A stretch of 64,000 nucleotides of DNA, taken from a candidate division SR1 bacterium. GTDB lineage: Bacteria; Patescibacteriota; Gracilibacteria; Absconditabacterales; Absconditicoccaceae. Of the stretch, positions 19,881 through 33,406 are shown piece after piece (within the stretch, counting starts at the first letter, position 1; the number at the start of each line of letters is the position of its first letter). The position numbers were made by a program, and so were the translations under genes. Below the pieces are notes generated by a model, which worked only from the letters and a program-made list of their open reading frames with translations, was not told where the DNA came from and made no database searches. The stretch spans positions 124,001 through 188,000 of the forward strand of contig JAPLUT010000006.1 in NCBI GenBank assembly GCA_026397475.1, written 5' to 3'.

Positions 19881-20453
19881 ATGGCTGTCAAAAAAATATA
19901 TTCTAAATGGAAAATATATTTTCAAATATTGCTTTGAATACTTGCTCTGTTTGTCGTTATTTTCGTCTATCTCAAGGTCGATATGTTTTTGATGAATCAA
20001 ACTATCGTCGATAAACGTAACTTGCTTGCTACACAAACTCAAGAACTTGAGTCATACAAATTGCTTACGGGGTATAATAAATTGCAAGCAGTAAAGATTC
20101 TTGAAGAGAAACAGTCTACAATGCCTTGGTCTGATCATATTACTCAAGTGATTCAAATGTTGGAAGATATCAAAAAAATTGATACGAGTGCTACAGGAAC
20201 GATTGTACTTTCTGACTTTAATGTTAGTCTTGATAAGATTACCCTTAAGGGACAGGTTTCTAATTTGTCGCTTTTATACTATTCTAACGACGGACAATGA
20301 GTTCGCTCGCTTATTGATAGATTTTCTAGTTTGAATTTCGTTAAAGATATTCGTATTCAAACTTATGATAGAGTAGGTGATAATAATTATTACGAATTCG
20401 TTTTAGAAGCTAACATTAATAATAATGCAGGGACAGGAAACACAACAAAATAG
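19881..20453 (+). CDS. PilN-like type IV pilus assembly protein
   Basis: 190 residues. One membrane helix near residues 13-32 (IYFQILL-G-ILALFVVIFVYL), then a helical coiled region and a small alpha/beta domain with the pattern LSDFNVSLDKITLKGQVSNLSLLYY, typical of PilN/GspL-type inner-membrane assembly proteins. These link the cytosolic ATPase/PilM layer to the pilus base in the periplasm. TGA supplies Gly near residues 19 and 140. The last 29 bases overlap the start of the next gene (PilO-like), as usual for this pair. No PilM-like gene is visible directly upstream. Confidence 0.7.
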
Positions 20454-21216
20454 CAAGATAATTGATAGATTGCTTTGAGAGCAACAACAAAATCCAGCTG
20501 AAGTCGATGTGCTTGCTGAAGATAATCAGGTTTTGATTACCACTTCTAGAGTTATTGGGATCAGATATAGAATTTATTTTATTGTTTTATTGCTTGTTCT
20601 TGTGCTTTTGGGAAACAATGTCGTTTTGCCTGCATGGGATACTTTTCAGTCTACTCAAATGGCAGTAAGTGATATTAATCTTCAGATTTCTAGCTTTCAG
20701 ACTAAAAAATTACAGTCTGATGCTGATCAGAAACTGATTACAAAAATTGAAAATCAGGCATCCGATATTGTTTCATGTCTTAATACGAGAACAAATTGTG
20801 CTTCTATAGATCCTGCATTGAGAAATAACTTTTCTTTTGCTAGATCCTATATTCAACTTAATAATCTTACAGATCCTAAAATGTTTGTGAATGAGAAAAT
20901 TCTTCTTTTGAATATCAATGAATACCTTTTGAAAGATCCTGTCGCTCAAACAAAAAATGGTCTTATCAATAAAATTTCTATTGGAGAACCCAAACAATTT
21001 TTCTGAAATTTATTTTACGTACCCCTTCAACTTAATATAACATTTGATACTAAAGACGCACTTATTTCTTTCATCGATAACATAGAAAAAAGAGTCCTTC
21101 CTGATTCTAATTATCGTGTGTTATACAAGATAGACAAAGTGAATTATGATATCGCTAATTATGCTACGAAACAAAATGTGGATGTAGATTTGAATGCATA
21201 CTATTACACAAATTAA
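20425..21216 (+). CDS. PilO-like type IV pilus assembly protein
   Basis: 263 residues. A polar cytosolic tail of about 45 residues is followed by a membrane helix (IYFIVLLLVLVLLGNNVVL), a coiled-coil stretch, and a periplasmic domain ending VPLQLNITFDTKDALISFI...; this topology and the overlap with a PilN-like gene point to PilO. PilO pairs with PilN at the pilus base and sets alignment of the machine. Start ATG 20425 lies inside the upstream gene. Sequence similarity to PilO is weak, so the call rests on topology, position and the ferredoxin-like C-terminal pattern. Confidence 0.65.
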
Positions 21217-21276
21217 TTTAGAATTCAGAATTCAGAATTCAGAGAAACAATTTAGAATTTATAATTTAAAAATACT

Positions 21277-22416
21277 ATGCTAGAAAAGGAGGAAAATCAG
21301 CTAGAAAATACAAATAAGGTAGGACCGATTGATGGTATGATCGTATCTACTTTGCAGTCTATGGATAAATGAAGATTTTGATCCAAAGATAAAATTTTGT
21401 TTTTCAAAGAAATTTCTTATCTTTTGAATGGAGGCATCTCCCTCGTCAATGCGATGAATATCATAGGTGAAAGTTCAGATAATTATGCTCTTAAAGAAAT
21501 ATCAAGAAATGTTTTGTCTTTTATTCGTAGATGAAAAAGTTTTTCTTATGCGATAAACAGGTTGCCTGATTATTTTGATCAGTGAGATTATACTATCGTC
21601 AAAGCCTGAGAAATGTCTGGGAATCTTCCTATGATTCTTCAGTCGCTTGCTACGCAATATGTTTACATTAGAGATATGAAAAACAAATATATCGGCGCAT
21701 TGATTTATCCTGCTATCCTTATCGTAGTAGCTATCGTTGCTGTTTTTGCATTGTTTCTGCTCGTATTGCCAAATATATTTTCTATTGCAGAAGGATTCCA
21801 AAATCTTCAATTACCCTGGATTACCAGAGCACTTCAAAGTATCTCTGTATTTTTTCAAACCCAATGGAAAACTATCCTCTGAGTGACTGCTGGATTAGCT
21901 GCTGTCGGTGGTGTATATTTTTCTACTGAATTTGGTAAAAAAAGCTGGTTTAGTTTCTTGCTCAATGTACCGATGATTGGCAAGATGACCAAATATTTCT
22001 ATATTGTAAAATTTTGTAGATATACTAAGCTCATGATGGCTGCGGGAATGAATTATATTCAAACCTTTCAGCTTCTTAGAGATATCCTTGGTATCCCCGC
22101 ATATACGGATATGATTGATCGTGTGTTGTTAGGCTTAGGAAAGTGAGAAACTATTTATGCTACTTTAAAAAATGAAACTGAACTGATTCCCTCCGACGTA
22201 TCTATCATGATCAAGGTAGGAGAAGAAACAGCAAATGTCCCTAATTCCTTGGATAATATTCTGAAAATGTATGAAGAAGATCTTGATACTATTATCACCC
22301 GTTCATCAAAGGTTATTGAACCTATTATGTTGATCTTTGTGGGGTGAATTGTTGTCGTTATTGCACTTTGAATCTTTGGGTTGATCTTGCAGATTATGCA
22401 ATGATCAGGCATGTAA
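21277..22416 (+). CDS. pilC: Type IV pilus inner-membrane platform protein PilC (T2SSF)
   Basis: 379 residues with two T2SSF-type domains: an N-terminal one (ISYLLNGGISLVNAMNII, GEMSGNLPMIL) and a C-terminal one (KLMMAAGMNYIQTFQLLRDI, VGEETANVPNSL). Membrane helices lie near 145-170 (YPAILIVVAIVAVFALFLLVL), 205-220 and at the end (IEPIMLIFVG-G-IVVVIALGIFG). PilC/GspF is the platform on which pilus ATPases act to add or remove pilin. The conserved 'GE' motif glycine in KAGEMSGN is TGA. The gene follows the PilN/PilO pair after a 60-base repeat-rich spacer and ends at a bidirectional terminator. Confidence 0.92.
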
Positions 22417-22479
22417 TAGAGAATTCATAATTTATAATTCATAAATAACAAAATAATTTGAAATTTATGATTTTAAAAT

Positions 22480-22510
22480 AAAAACTGTCCGTCTAGGCGA
22501 ACAGTTTTTT
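22480..22510. terminator. Bidirectional terminator between pilC and leftward gene
   Basis: AAACTGTccgtctaggcgaACAGTTT with A-run on one side and T-run on the other; serves pilC (+) and the 22516-23166 gene (-). Confidence 0.8.
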
Positions 22511-22515
22511 GTTTT

Positions 22516-23166
22516 TTATTGATCATTGTTTTTTAATGTATCGAATAGCTCTTCATTAGCAGGAGAGAAAATGTCTTTACTGATGCATATGTCTCGAATG
22601 TTTTCTCATCTTCAAGAACAGCCTCAGACACGAGCTACGATGTTCATGTCTAGGCTTGGTTTGAATATATGCGATATGTAGGTTTCTTCTCATCGACAAA
22701 TATTTCCTATTACTATTGGTGTAGATTTGTATTTGTCTTTCCCATTATTATATTCCCTAATCAATTTATTCATTTGATGTCCATGTATTTTTCTTAATAT
22801 GGCTTTTGTAACCATTTTTTTCCTCTGGTTGATAGTGTCAAACATTACTCAAAGTTCTTTGGCTTCTGCTCAAATAGCTAATTCTTTTTCTATATGAGCG
22901 TAGAATTCTGTAATTATTTTATTTATCACTTTTTCATATTTTTGAACTTTGTTGTCTTTTATTGTGTAAAATGCTCGTCCTCAATATGCTCCTTCTATTT
23001 GATATCCTGAATCTTTTCGACTATCTTTAAATTTTTCTTCACAAGCTAATATGTCTTTTTGTATTTTGGGTAGTAAATTTTTCTTTAATTGGAGAAAGTT
23101 ATTTTCCATGTTTGAAATACTTTCGAATCCATGCTCTTCTCAATCTCATATAATAAAGATACCCAT
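22516..23166 (-). CDS. Hypothetical protein, 216 aa
   Basis: Reads MGIFIIGDGEEHGFES at its start, two early glycines being TGA. The middle is a long charged helix region with many Lys and Glu; the last third is Gly/Cys-rich (VARVGGCSGRGENIRDIC, mostly TGA glycines) and could bind metal or nucleic acid, which is a guess. No signal peptide or transmembrane segment. It lies 32 bases downstream of another unknown gene on the same strand (23199-23864), so both may be co-transcribed. Family not recognised. Confidence 0.6.
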
Positions 23167-23198
23167 TTTGTCTGATTTAATCTTTTAAAAATAGTATG

Positions 23199-23864
23199 CT
23201 ATATATCTCTAGAGATAATCACAGGTACCGAGTCTTCTTCTACTATTCGTTTTACTCCTGCTGTACCTACAGTAAAGTGTTTATATTTTATTCCATGTAA
23301 TAATGTAAAGCTTGGAACACAAATTATTCATTGTGATAGTCCTATTTTTAAAGCATTTGCGATTTCTGGGTCATGGATCCCTGTTTCTTCCAGGCCAAAA
23401 AGTTTTTCGTAATTTTTTACTTGTGTATCCCATACCTCTCCTGGGAATAATTCTATCAGACCCATTAATTCTTTGGGAGATAGAAAGGAATCTTCTTGGA
23501 GTGTGCCATTTTCAAGAGCTTCTTTGATCGCAGCAGCCCTAAAATGGTCTATTCAAGATTCTTTTCTAAAGCTTGCTACGATAGTGTCGCTGGTTTTAAG
23601 GAAAGAAAAACTTTTGTTCATGATAGGGACATCTATCCCTGTTTCTGTGGCAGTAAAAGTTCATTTGAAAATTTCTTTTTCTGTCTCATTGAGAGACTCT
23701 AAGACTTCTTCATATCCCTTTGTATAGACTGATATTCTCATAAGTTTTTCTGTCAACAATAGCTTTAGCTCTGTTGCTGTTAAATTTTTATACTCATCGG
23801 TTTCAAGTATCTCTGCAGCGTTTTCTTGCGTGATGATCGTTCAATTTGAGAGTGGTGGTGTCAT
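23199..23864 (-). CDS. Hypothetical protein, 221 aa
   Basis: From ATG 23864 to TAG 23199 with four TGA(Gly) codons. Predicted mostly helical and acidic in the N-terminal half (ITQENAAEILETDEYKNLTATELKLL) with a beta-looking C-terminus ending GVKRIVEEDSVPVIISRD. No signal peptide, membrane span or recognised motif. It sits between the copper ATPase terminator and another unknown gene in the same direction. The function cannot be read from context. Confidence 0.6.
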
Positions 23865-23942
23865 GATACTTTCGTAAAATTAGTAAAATGTTATGTATAC
23901 TATACATAAATTGACTTATTTGTCAACTATATATTTCTATAT

Positions 23943-23966
23943 AAAAAAAGGCGGATATCATCCGCC
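23943..23966 (-). terminator. Intrinsic terminator of copper operon
   Basis: Minus strand: GGCGGATgatATCCGCC followed by seven T, directly behind the copA stop codon. Confidence 0.8.
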
Positions 23967-23984
23967 CCTACGCTATACATATTA

Positions 23985-27302
<3,318 letters not shown>

Positions 27303-27326
27303 ATTTTTTGCTATAAGGGTAAAAAA

Positions 27327-27824
27327 TTATTGTACGACAATATATCCTATATGCATTCCCATCGCTCAGCAAACAATATTATAATTTCCTGCTGGGATGT
27401 TGTTTACGGTAATAGTAATGGCTTGTCCTTTTTTGATAGGATATGTGTTGTTGTCTATGCTAGGGATGGTAAGGCTATATCTACATCATAAGCCATCTGA
27501 TGTTGGCGTGATAACGATTTTATAGCTTTTGCCAGCGCTTAGATTAATTGTTTCAGGCACTGTAGTGGTTCCGTTTTCTCCAACTTGTATGGTTTCGTAT
27601 GTGGTAGTTACGGGCGACGTAGTATTTGTTGAGATTGTAGTTGTTTTTCATCCGCCACAGGCTCATCAAACGTTTCCATTATTTGTCATAGGGCAAAATC
27701 CACTTGTGTTATTTTTCCTTTGTGAAAAAAGATTTCCAGAAGAAACTGCATAAAATATTCCCCCTAAAATGAGTATTCATGCGACGATCATTCGTCCAGA
27801 ATTAGAATTATTTTTTTTAGACAT
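27327..27824 (-). CDS. Membrane-anchored cupredoxin-like protein
   Basis: 165 residues. The N-terminal helix (MIVAGILILGGIFYAVSSG) anchors it to the outer face of the membrane. A Cys-containing linker (CPMTNNGNVGACGGG) follows, then a beta-sandwich ending NIVCGAMGMHIGYIVVQ; the Cys, His and Met residues near the end resemble the copper loop of cupredoxins. A Thr-rich linker separates the halves. It probably binds copper outside the cytosol. It lies between the SafE-type fusion gene (26 bases) and copA (24 bases) in one operon. Its C-terminal domain is related to that at the end of the upstream fusion protein. Confidence 0.78.
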
Positions 27825-27850
27825 TTTTTAGATTAAAAGATTAAAACATT

Positions 27851-29158
27851 TTACTGAACAATTATTTTTCCTTGATACATCCCCATGGTTCAACAGACTA
27901 CATTATAGGAGCCTTTTTTGATGTTTGTAAATTTATATATGATGGGATGTTCTTTTATGATGGTATTCACTCTGCGATCGAGTCCAGGAATGGTTTCTGT
28001 CGTCATACATCACTTTCCGTTGTCGCTAGGAGTTACTGTTAACTCGTAATTCCCTCCAACGCTTAGCGTGGTAATTTCCGGTACAAGAGCTAATCCATCA
28101 AATCATATGTTTATCTTCTGATATTCTCCTGTAAAGGTGATGTTCTGATTTGTATTGTTAAACGCTGATAATCATCAGAGTAAGCGTCGTCAATTCATGA
28201 TCATAAATACCCCAAAAAAAACAATGAGCGTCCCTATGATAGTGTGTAATAGTTTAAACTTCTTTTCTTTGATGTATGATGATCCTAGTCCTACAGCGAA
28301 CAATACCGGGGCTGTTCATAACGCGAAAACTGCCATTGCTAGTCCTCCTAGCCAAAAATTTCCTGTTTTTATCGCTATCAATTGCATCGATAGCGTAAAT
28401 CCGCAGGGCAAGAAAAATGTAAGCGCACCTATCAAAGGGGCGAATACTGGATTTTTGGTAGTGAGCGTTTTTTCTGACCAACTTTTTGGGAGATGAAATC
28501 ATAAGGACGTAATGTTTGGTAAGATATGCAGTAAATGGAGCCCCATCCAGAGGACCACTATTCCTACAAATATTGTAAGTATGGTAGTCGTCGTTAGTGA
28601 TATAGCCATTGCTTTTCATATGAGACCTAGTATTCCTCATAGAAGAAAAAATCATCCAATTCTTCCTGCATGGAAGGAGAGCTGTATTTTGATATGTTGT
28701 TGTGTTCCCTTTTCTTGATCTCCATATTCTGAAAACCCTATAACGATGCTTCCTACTATTGCGAGACAGGTAGAAACTGACGCGATGATTCCCATAAGCA
28801 ATGCTACTCCTAGTGAAAGTTTATCTCCCACAGATGGCAGATATTGAAGGACATCAAGCTTATAAAAAATGAAGGCCAAAATACCGACAATTACAACTGA
28901 CGATAAAATATTTTTTAGATCTATTTTTTTGGCGGTTTTTTCTTCTTCATCTAATACTTTATATCATGCATCACAAATACATTGATGAATCTCTGGAAGT
29001 TTTTTTTCATCAAGCATTTCAATCTGCATCACTCATTTATTCGCTGATATATATTCTACTTTTATCCCATCAATGGCTTCAGATGCTTGTTTTACTAGCA
29101 TTTCGCAGGATGCACAGTGCATCCCTTTGATGTAAATAGTTTTTTTTATTTTATTCAT
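27851..29158 (-). CDS. HMA - SafE/TauE-type membrane - cupredoxin fusion protein
   Basis: 435 residues in three parts. Residues 1-75: heavy-metal-associated domain with MHCASC. Residues about 85-320: six or more membrane helices with the FFLPCGFTLSMQL motif characteristic of the SafE (UreH/CcdA-like) family. Residues about 335-435: a cupredoxin-like beta domain ending VVCCTMGMYQGKIIVQ. Such proteins are thought to hand copper from the cytosolic HMA to the periplasmic domain or act in copper tolerance; the exact transport step is not established. It heads the V-shaped trio SafE fusion, cupredoxin, copA, with a -10 box and an inverted repeat upstream. Confidence 0.85.
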
Positions 29159-29189
29159 AATGTATGTAAAAAAATAAAGGCGTATTTGA

Positions 29190-29229
29190 ATACTATATCC
29201 ATAGTATGATGTATATAGGAAAATTATAC
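29190..29229 (-). promoter_or_regulatory. Promoter and operator-like palindrome before SafE fusion gene
   Basis: Minus strand TATAAT at 29229-29224, followed by the inverted repeat ATACTAT-ggat-ATAGTAT (29207-29190), placed where a repressor would block initiation or elongation. It is distinct in sequence from the palindrome before csoR. No convincing -35 box is seen. Confidence 0.45.
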
Positions 29230-29258
29230 TATACAAGCCCTTATTAACTTAATTGTAC

Positions 29259-29633
29259 TATAATACCAAAAAGATCAGAAAATTTATTGTACTTGATATC
29301 CGTGTTTCGTCAAGGACTCCAGGCTATGTATTTTTTATGTGTGCTTGGTGAATAAGTATCCTTAATGAAATAATTTAATGTTGGTACGGCATTTGTTGTA
29401 TATTGTGTATATTCTAATTGTATTTGTGTATTTGAATATTCATTGGAAATTGCGAATTCACAGCAATTCATAGTTTGTGTCTTTTTCTGTGATCATTTCT
29501 CGTGTGCATGACAATGGTCTGTTTCCTTATTTTCATTTATATGTGAAAAAGCTCCCATAGTGCTTGCGTGGACAAGCGTGTTTATGGAGAAGATATATAC
29601 TATGATTGCTAGTATTGAAAGAATCTTTTTCAT
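29259..29633 (-). CDS. Small secreted His/Cys-rich protein of copper cluster
   Basis: 124 residues with a signal peptide (KILSILAIIVYIFSINTLVHA). The mature start is rich in potential copper ligands: HINENKETDHCHAHEKG, then MNCCEF. The rest is polar with several Tyr. It probably is an extracytoplasmic copper-binding or sensing protein; the family is not recognised. It starts 31 bases after the csoR stop codon and so is probably in the csoR transcript. The short hydrophobic end (KFLIFLVL) is unusual. Confidence 0.7.
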
Positions 29634-29663
29634 TAACTAAGCACTAAGTTCTAAAGTCTATTT

Positions 29664-29945
29664 CTATTTGTTTTGCGCTGTTTTTACTATTGTTAATACT
29701 TCTTCTATCATACTATTGAGCTTTTTTTTATCATTCGCCTTGACGGCATTTACAAAACAACAATTAAGATGTCAGTCCAGAAGTTGTAAATTTGCGTTTT
29801 TTAATAACCCAATTACGGCCAAATTCTGTTGAACTATGTCTATACAGTATTCATCTTTTTCTGCCATAGTTATTATCTTATCTAATAGACTTCTGGCTTT
29901 TTTGAACGCGATAAGTTGTTTTTTTTTCTGCTCGTTGGTATGCAT
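29664..29945 (-). CDS. csoR: CsoR/RcnR-family copper-sensing repressor
   Basis: 93 residues, all helical. The Cu(I) ligand pattern of CsoR is visible: Cys in DEYCIDIVQQ (helix 1 end) and H-x3-C in DGHLNCC (helix 2), where the Gly just before the His is TGA. CsoR-type tetramers bind operator DNA and release it when Cu(I) binds. The context (copA, cupredoxin, HMA protein downstream) supports copper rather than nickel, formaldehyde or persulfide sensing. A palindrome over the start region of its promoter suggests autoregulation. Confidence 0.9.
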
Positions 29946-29970
29946 TATTGTGGTATAAAAATAAATTTCT

Positions 29971-30018
29971 TGTACCTGGGGTACAGGTATAGTATATAGA
30001 AAAATAAATTAAATGCAA
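29971..30018 (-). promoter_or_regulatory. csoR promoter with CsoR-like operator
   Basis: Minus strand: TTGCAT (30018-30013), 16-base spacer, TATACT (29996-29991), then the perfect palindrome TGTACCccaGGTACA (29985-29971). The palindrome, with TACC/GGTA half-sites, resembles known CsoR operators and would cover the transcription start. Confidence 0.65.
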
Positions 30019-30087
30019 TCATGTTTTATTGACTTTTTTCTTTATTTCTTTATGATATTTTTCTTTATTTATTTTTTCATTTTTCAC

Positions 30088-30411
30088 ATGAAGGGAAGAA
30101 TAACCAAAATTTTTGAAACAGATCCAGTAACTAAAACAGTTGAAATAATTGAGGTCGCTAAAGATATAGAGATTGATGCTTCTTGAAATGTTATTGATAG
30201 AAATAAAAATTGATATACTAGGGTTCCTGGAGTTTGAAAGGTGGCTAAGGTTGATCTTGTTTCAGCTTCGAAGATAGTTCCTCGAACAGCTAATGCAGAA
30301 GATTTTCCTGATACTGCTTTTATGCAACATACAGCCAAGTGAGCAAATGCTATGTTGCGAAATATTCATGGTGGAATTAGAGAAGCCTTATTCGAAGTTA
30401 TTTCTGAATAA
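30088..30411 (+). CDS. Hypothetical protein, 107 aa
   Basis: Reads from ATG 30088 with five TGA codons as Gly to TAA 30409. The N-terminal half looks beta-rich with repeated charged/hydrophobic alternation (KTVEIIEVAKDIEI), the C-terminal part helical (GANAMLRNIHGGIREALFEV). No signal peptide. The gene is divergent from csoR and lies before the second pilus gene block. Function unknown; a role in the pilus locus is possible only by position. Confidence 0.6.
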
Positions 30412-30523
30412 TTTCCTATTTATTTTATTTTCCAATTGAGTGCTTGGCTTATATTGTCTGGCACTTTTTTTGTTGAAAGCTTATGTGTAATCTATACAAA
30501 TAAGTATTTATTCATTTGTTCAC

Positions 30524-31039
30524 ATGGAAAAGGCACGCATCCTTATAAAATCAGGGTTTACCATTATAGAAATGGTTATTGTCCTTTTGATTATTTGAAT
30601 CTTGATGGCAGCGACCATGAGATTTTGATCTAATCGCATTGTTGATCTTAAAGCACAATCTATAAAAGAACAATTTGTCTCCTATTATAACGATATTTAC
30701 AGTCAAAATATGACTTCAAGTTTTCGTGATGGAAAAAAATATCAACAATTGTCTCTTGTTCTGACTACAGGTGTTTATTATAAAGTAGATAGTTTCTCAT
30801 TGATAGATAGTAAAATCTCTGGTATACGTATCAATAATTTGCGTTTTGCTTCTGGTAGTGCTTCACTTCCTTCAGCTACTATGCTCTTTGTTCCCTATCA
30901 TCTCTGATGCCAAATTACTAATGCATCTTTCAGTGGAAATGTCTTATATTTCAATCTTATTGTTCCTGAAAATGGAAAGCAATATTGTTTTGAAATTAAG
31001 TCGGAAACTTGTAAACTCGTTGAAGTGAGGTGTAATTAA
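30524..31039 (+). CDS. Type IV pseudopilin-like protein
   Basis: 171 residues with a class III prepilin signal: short basic leader, then G-FTIIEMVIVLLIIGILMAA (cut after Gly; Glu at +5 conserved), leaving a hydrophobic N-terminal helix that packs into the pilus. The C-terminal domain is beta-rich and contains a Cys pair (CFEIKSETC). A prepilin peptidase would process it; none is in the window. First of four consecutive pilin-type genes on the plus strand with short spacers, continuing the locus whose assembly genes are at 19.9-22.4 kb. Confidence 0.85.
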
Positions 31040-31069
31040 AAAATCATAATTTAGTTTGTAAGTCTATAT

Positions 31070-31708
31070 ATGAAAAATAAATCTGCATTTACTTTTATAG
31101 AAGTGATGGTAGCCATTACTGTTTTTGCTATAGGCGTCCTTGCGGTTTTGAGTCTGATTACTCAAAATTTAGCAACATTGGATGCTACTCAGTCTCGTAC
31201 AACAGCTACTTTTCTTGCTAAAGAAGGAATGGAACTTGTATATAATATGAGAGATTCAAATATCAATAAGTGATTGCCTTGGGACTGTGTTTTGGTTCCT
31301 AATTTACTTACAGGAAATTGGTGAACTATTGATCCAGATCAGGTGTGTGTTTGGAATTTCTCTTCATGAAGTAAAAATCAAATACTTCAAATGTCTTTTT
31401 CTCCTGACGGATACACGTATACACTTCCTGTTGCTGCAGGAAATACTTTCATAGAGCTTTGGAGTGGGAATAGGCTCTATTACACAAGGTGAGATATATG
31501 ATGACATACTATTTTTTGGTATTCTTCACGTCCGATAAAAGGACAAAATCCAACTTTTTTTTCACGCTATATTCTTTTTACTTGAGTCCGTGAATGAAAT
31601 GTGATTTTGCCACGTGAAAGTATTCTAAAGGTAGAATCTCATGTCTCTTATATTAAGTGAACTAAAACGTGAGAAGTGGTCTTGGAAAGTTTTATAGGAA
31701 ATTACTAA
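31070..31708 (+). CDS. PilV-like pseudopilin
   Basis: 212 residues. Prepilin N-terminus MKNKSAFTFIEVMVAITVFA with cleavage before Phe and the conserved Glu at position +5; the 'EVMVAITVFAIGVLAVLSLI' helix is typical of PilV/GspI minor pilins. The segment TFLAKEGMELVYNMRDSN is the common continuation in this family (A.EG.E..R..R). The cleavage position carries Ala rather than Gly, which prepilin peptidases accept in some pseudopilins. TGA encodes about ten glycines in the C-terminal part. Confidence 0.85.
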
Positions 31709-31801
31709 ATGAATTTAGAATTTAGAATTCAGAATTTAGAAACAAATAATTTAAAAACATAAATACTAATTTGAAATTTAGAATTTAAAAATATTTGAGA
31801 G

Positions 31802-32425
31802 ATGAAATCAAAAAAAGGATTTACTTTGTTGGAGTTAATCATCGTGATGGCAATTCTCGGTATCCTTTTCGTATTGCTTTTGAAAACGTATAACTGGATT
31901 GCGACTGTTGTCTTTCGTGTCCAACAGGAAAAAGAAGTTACCCAAGAAATGCTTCAAATATCTCAGCTTATCCAAAATTATTCTGATAGAAATACTATTG
32001 ATTACCCAAAATATTTCGAACAATCAAGTGGGGGATTGGTTGATGCACAAGGTATTACTGATGTGCTTTATTTAAGTGGACAAGATGGTAAGATAAGTTT
32101 TTTTGCTAGCGGAAATTGTATTGATCCTGCTATTGAATATGCCTTTACGGGTGCTGGATCTTGATGTTCTCTGTATATGTATAATGGGAGTTCTTCTATA
32201 GGACTTATTAATATTAAAAAAATTGTTATCAGTAAGGTTATATTTAAGGTTATTCCATTTGCTTCTGAACAGCAGTATCTTGCGTCTTCTACTTTGTGTC
32301 AAGAATGAAATTATCTTCATTGTATCAATACTCCTGGATTTCGAATGCTATTTAACGCATATAGTGTAAATTATTGAAAACAATGGTCTACTCATGTTAC
32401 GGTTCCCTTTCAACAATTTTTTTAA
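31802..32425 (+). CDS. Type IV pseudopilin-like protein (PilW/GspJ-like position)
   Basis: 207 residues. Prepilin motif KKGFTLLELIIVMAILGILF with canonical Gly(-1), Phe(+1) and Glu(+5). A helix and beta-rich globular domain with several Cys follow. Third in the run of pilin-type genes, where PilW/GspJ often lies, but sequence alone does not settle that. The 93-base gap before it is filled by the GAATTCAGAATT-type repeat seen at many intergenic sites. Confidence 0.82.
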
Positions 32426-32440
32426 TTATCATCTCGCTGA

Positions 32441-33349
32441 ATGCATAAACGTGGCAATATTAGTATATTAGTTATTTTCGTCCTCTTGGCATCATCGCTA
32501 TTAGGTATTTTGTCCATGAATTTTGTACAACAGATGATGAAACAGTCTACTGTTGTTAATTCTTATTATAAAGCATATTACCTCTCAAAAGCATGAATTG
32601 AACTTTGACTTTCTCAGCTAAAACATCGTGGTGTCGGTTTTGAATATACTTTACTTACTTGAGATATGATTTTTCGTGATAACTTTTTTTCTTGATTTAA
32701 TTATACTTTATCTACGCATCTTTCTGGAAGTGCTTCTTTGCTTTCTAAGGTTTTTTCGCAGGGCAGTGGTTGTGATCATCCTTATTCTCTTGCTAGTGGT
32801 GAATCATTAGTAGTTCCTCTTTTTAGAGATAATTATCTTTGATCAGTGGCAGGAACTTTTATGACATGAATTCATTATCAAAATCTTGCTGATCTTTTTA
32901 AAAATGATAAAATTGAAATACAGAATATTTCTTCTCCTGATACTGCTACCTTTTGATTGTTGATATTGTCTGGGGAAGATCTTTATGATAATGGAGTATT
33001 TTTTAGGTCATGATCTATGAATACTACTTCATTAACAGAATTTAAGATTGCATTTGAGTCGTATATGTTGTGAGTCGATAGTGTATTGGCCAATAGTTAT
33101 GGATCGGACACTTTTGTAAATAATGGATTTAGAATGTATCTTATGCTTTCTAATACTGCACAAATCGAGCAATCTTTATGTTTACATACTATTTCTAATT
33201 CTTTGGAGACAACATATGTCCTTCCTACAAATAGTTTTTTTATACAAAGCCAATCTTCATATGGGAATCAAAATGTTGCTTTAGATGCTTCGTATGCACA
33301 GCCGATCCCCAGCTTCTTGTTTACTACGTATTCAAATTATTCTCAATAA
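32441..33349 (+). CDS. PilX-like pilus assembly protein
   Basis: 302 residues. The N-terminus MHKRGNISILVIFVLLASSL gives a basic leader and a hydrophobic helix without the Glu of classical pilins, followed by YYKAYYLSKAGIELGLSQLK, the 'A.AGiE.a...l' segment found in PilX/GspK minor pilins. These cap or prime the pilus. The rest is a large beta-containing domain. Many Gly are TGA. Last gene of the pilus block, closed by a strong terminator. Confidence 0.75.
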
Positions 33350-33353
33350 TAAT

Positions 33354-33384
33354 AAAAAAACCCGTAATGTTACGGGTTTTTTTT
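33354..33384. terminator. Bidirectional terminator
   Basis: AAACCCGTAAtgTTACGGGTTT with A-run left and T-run right; ends the pilin block (+) and the 33407-33970 gene (-). Confidence 0.85.
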
Positions 33385-33406
33385 GGAACAAATATGTTTC
33401 TATTAA

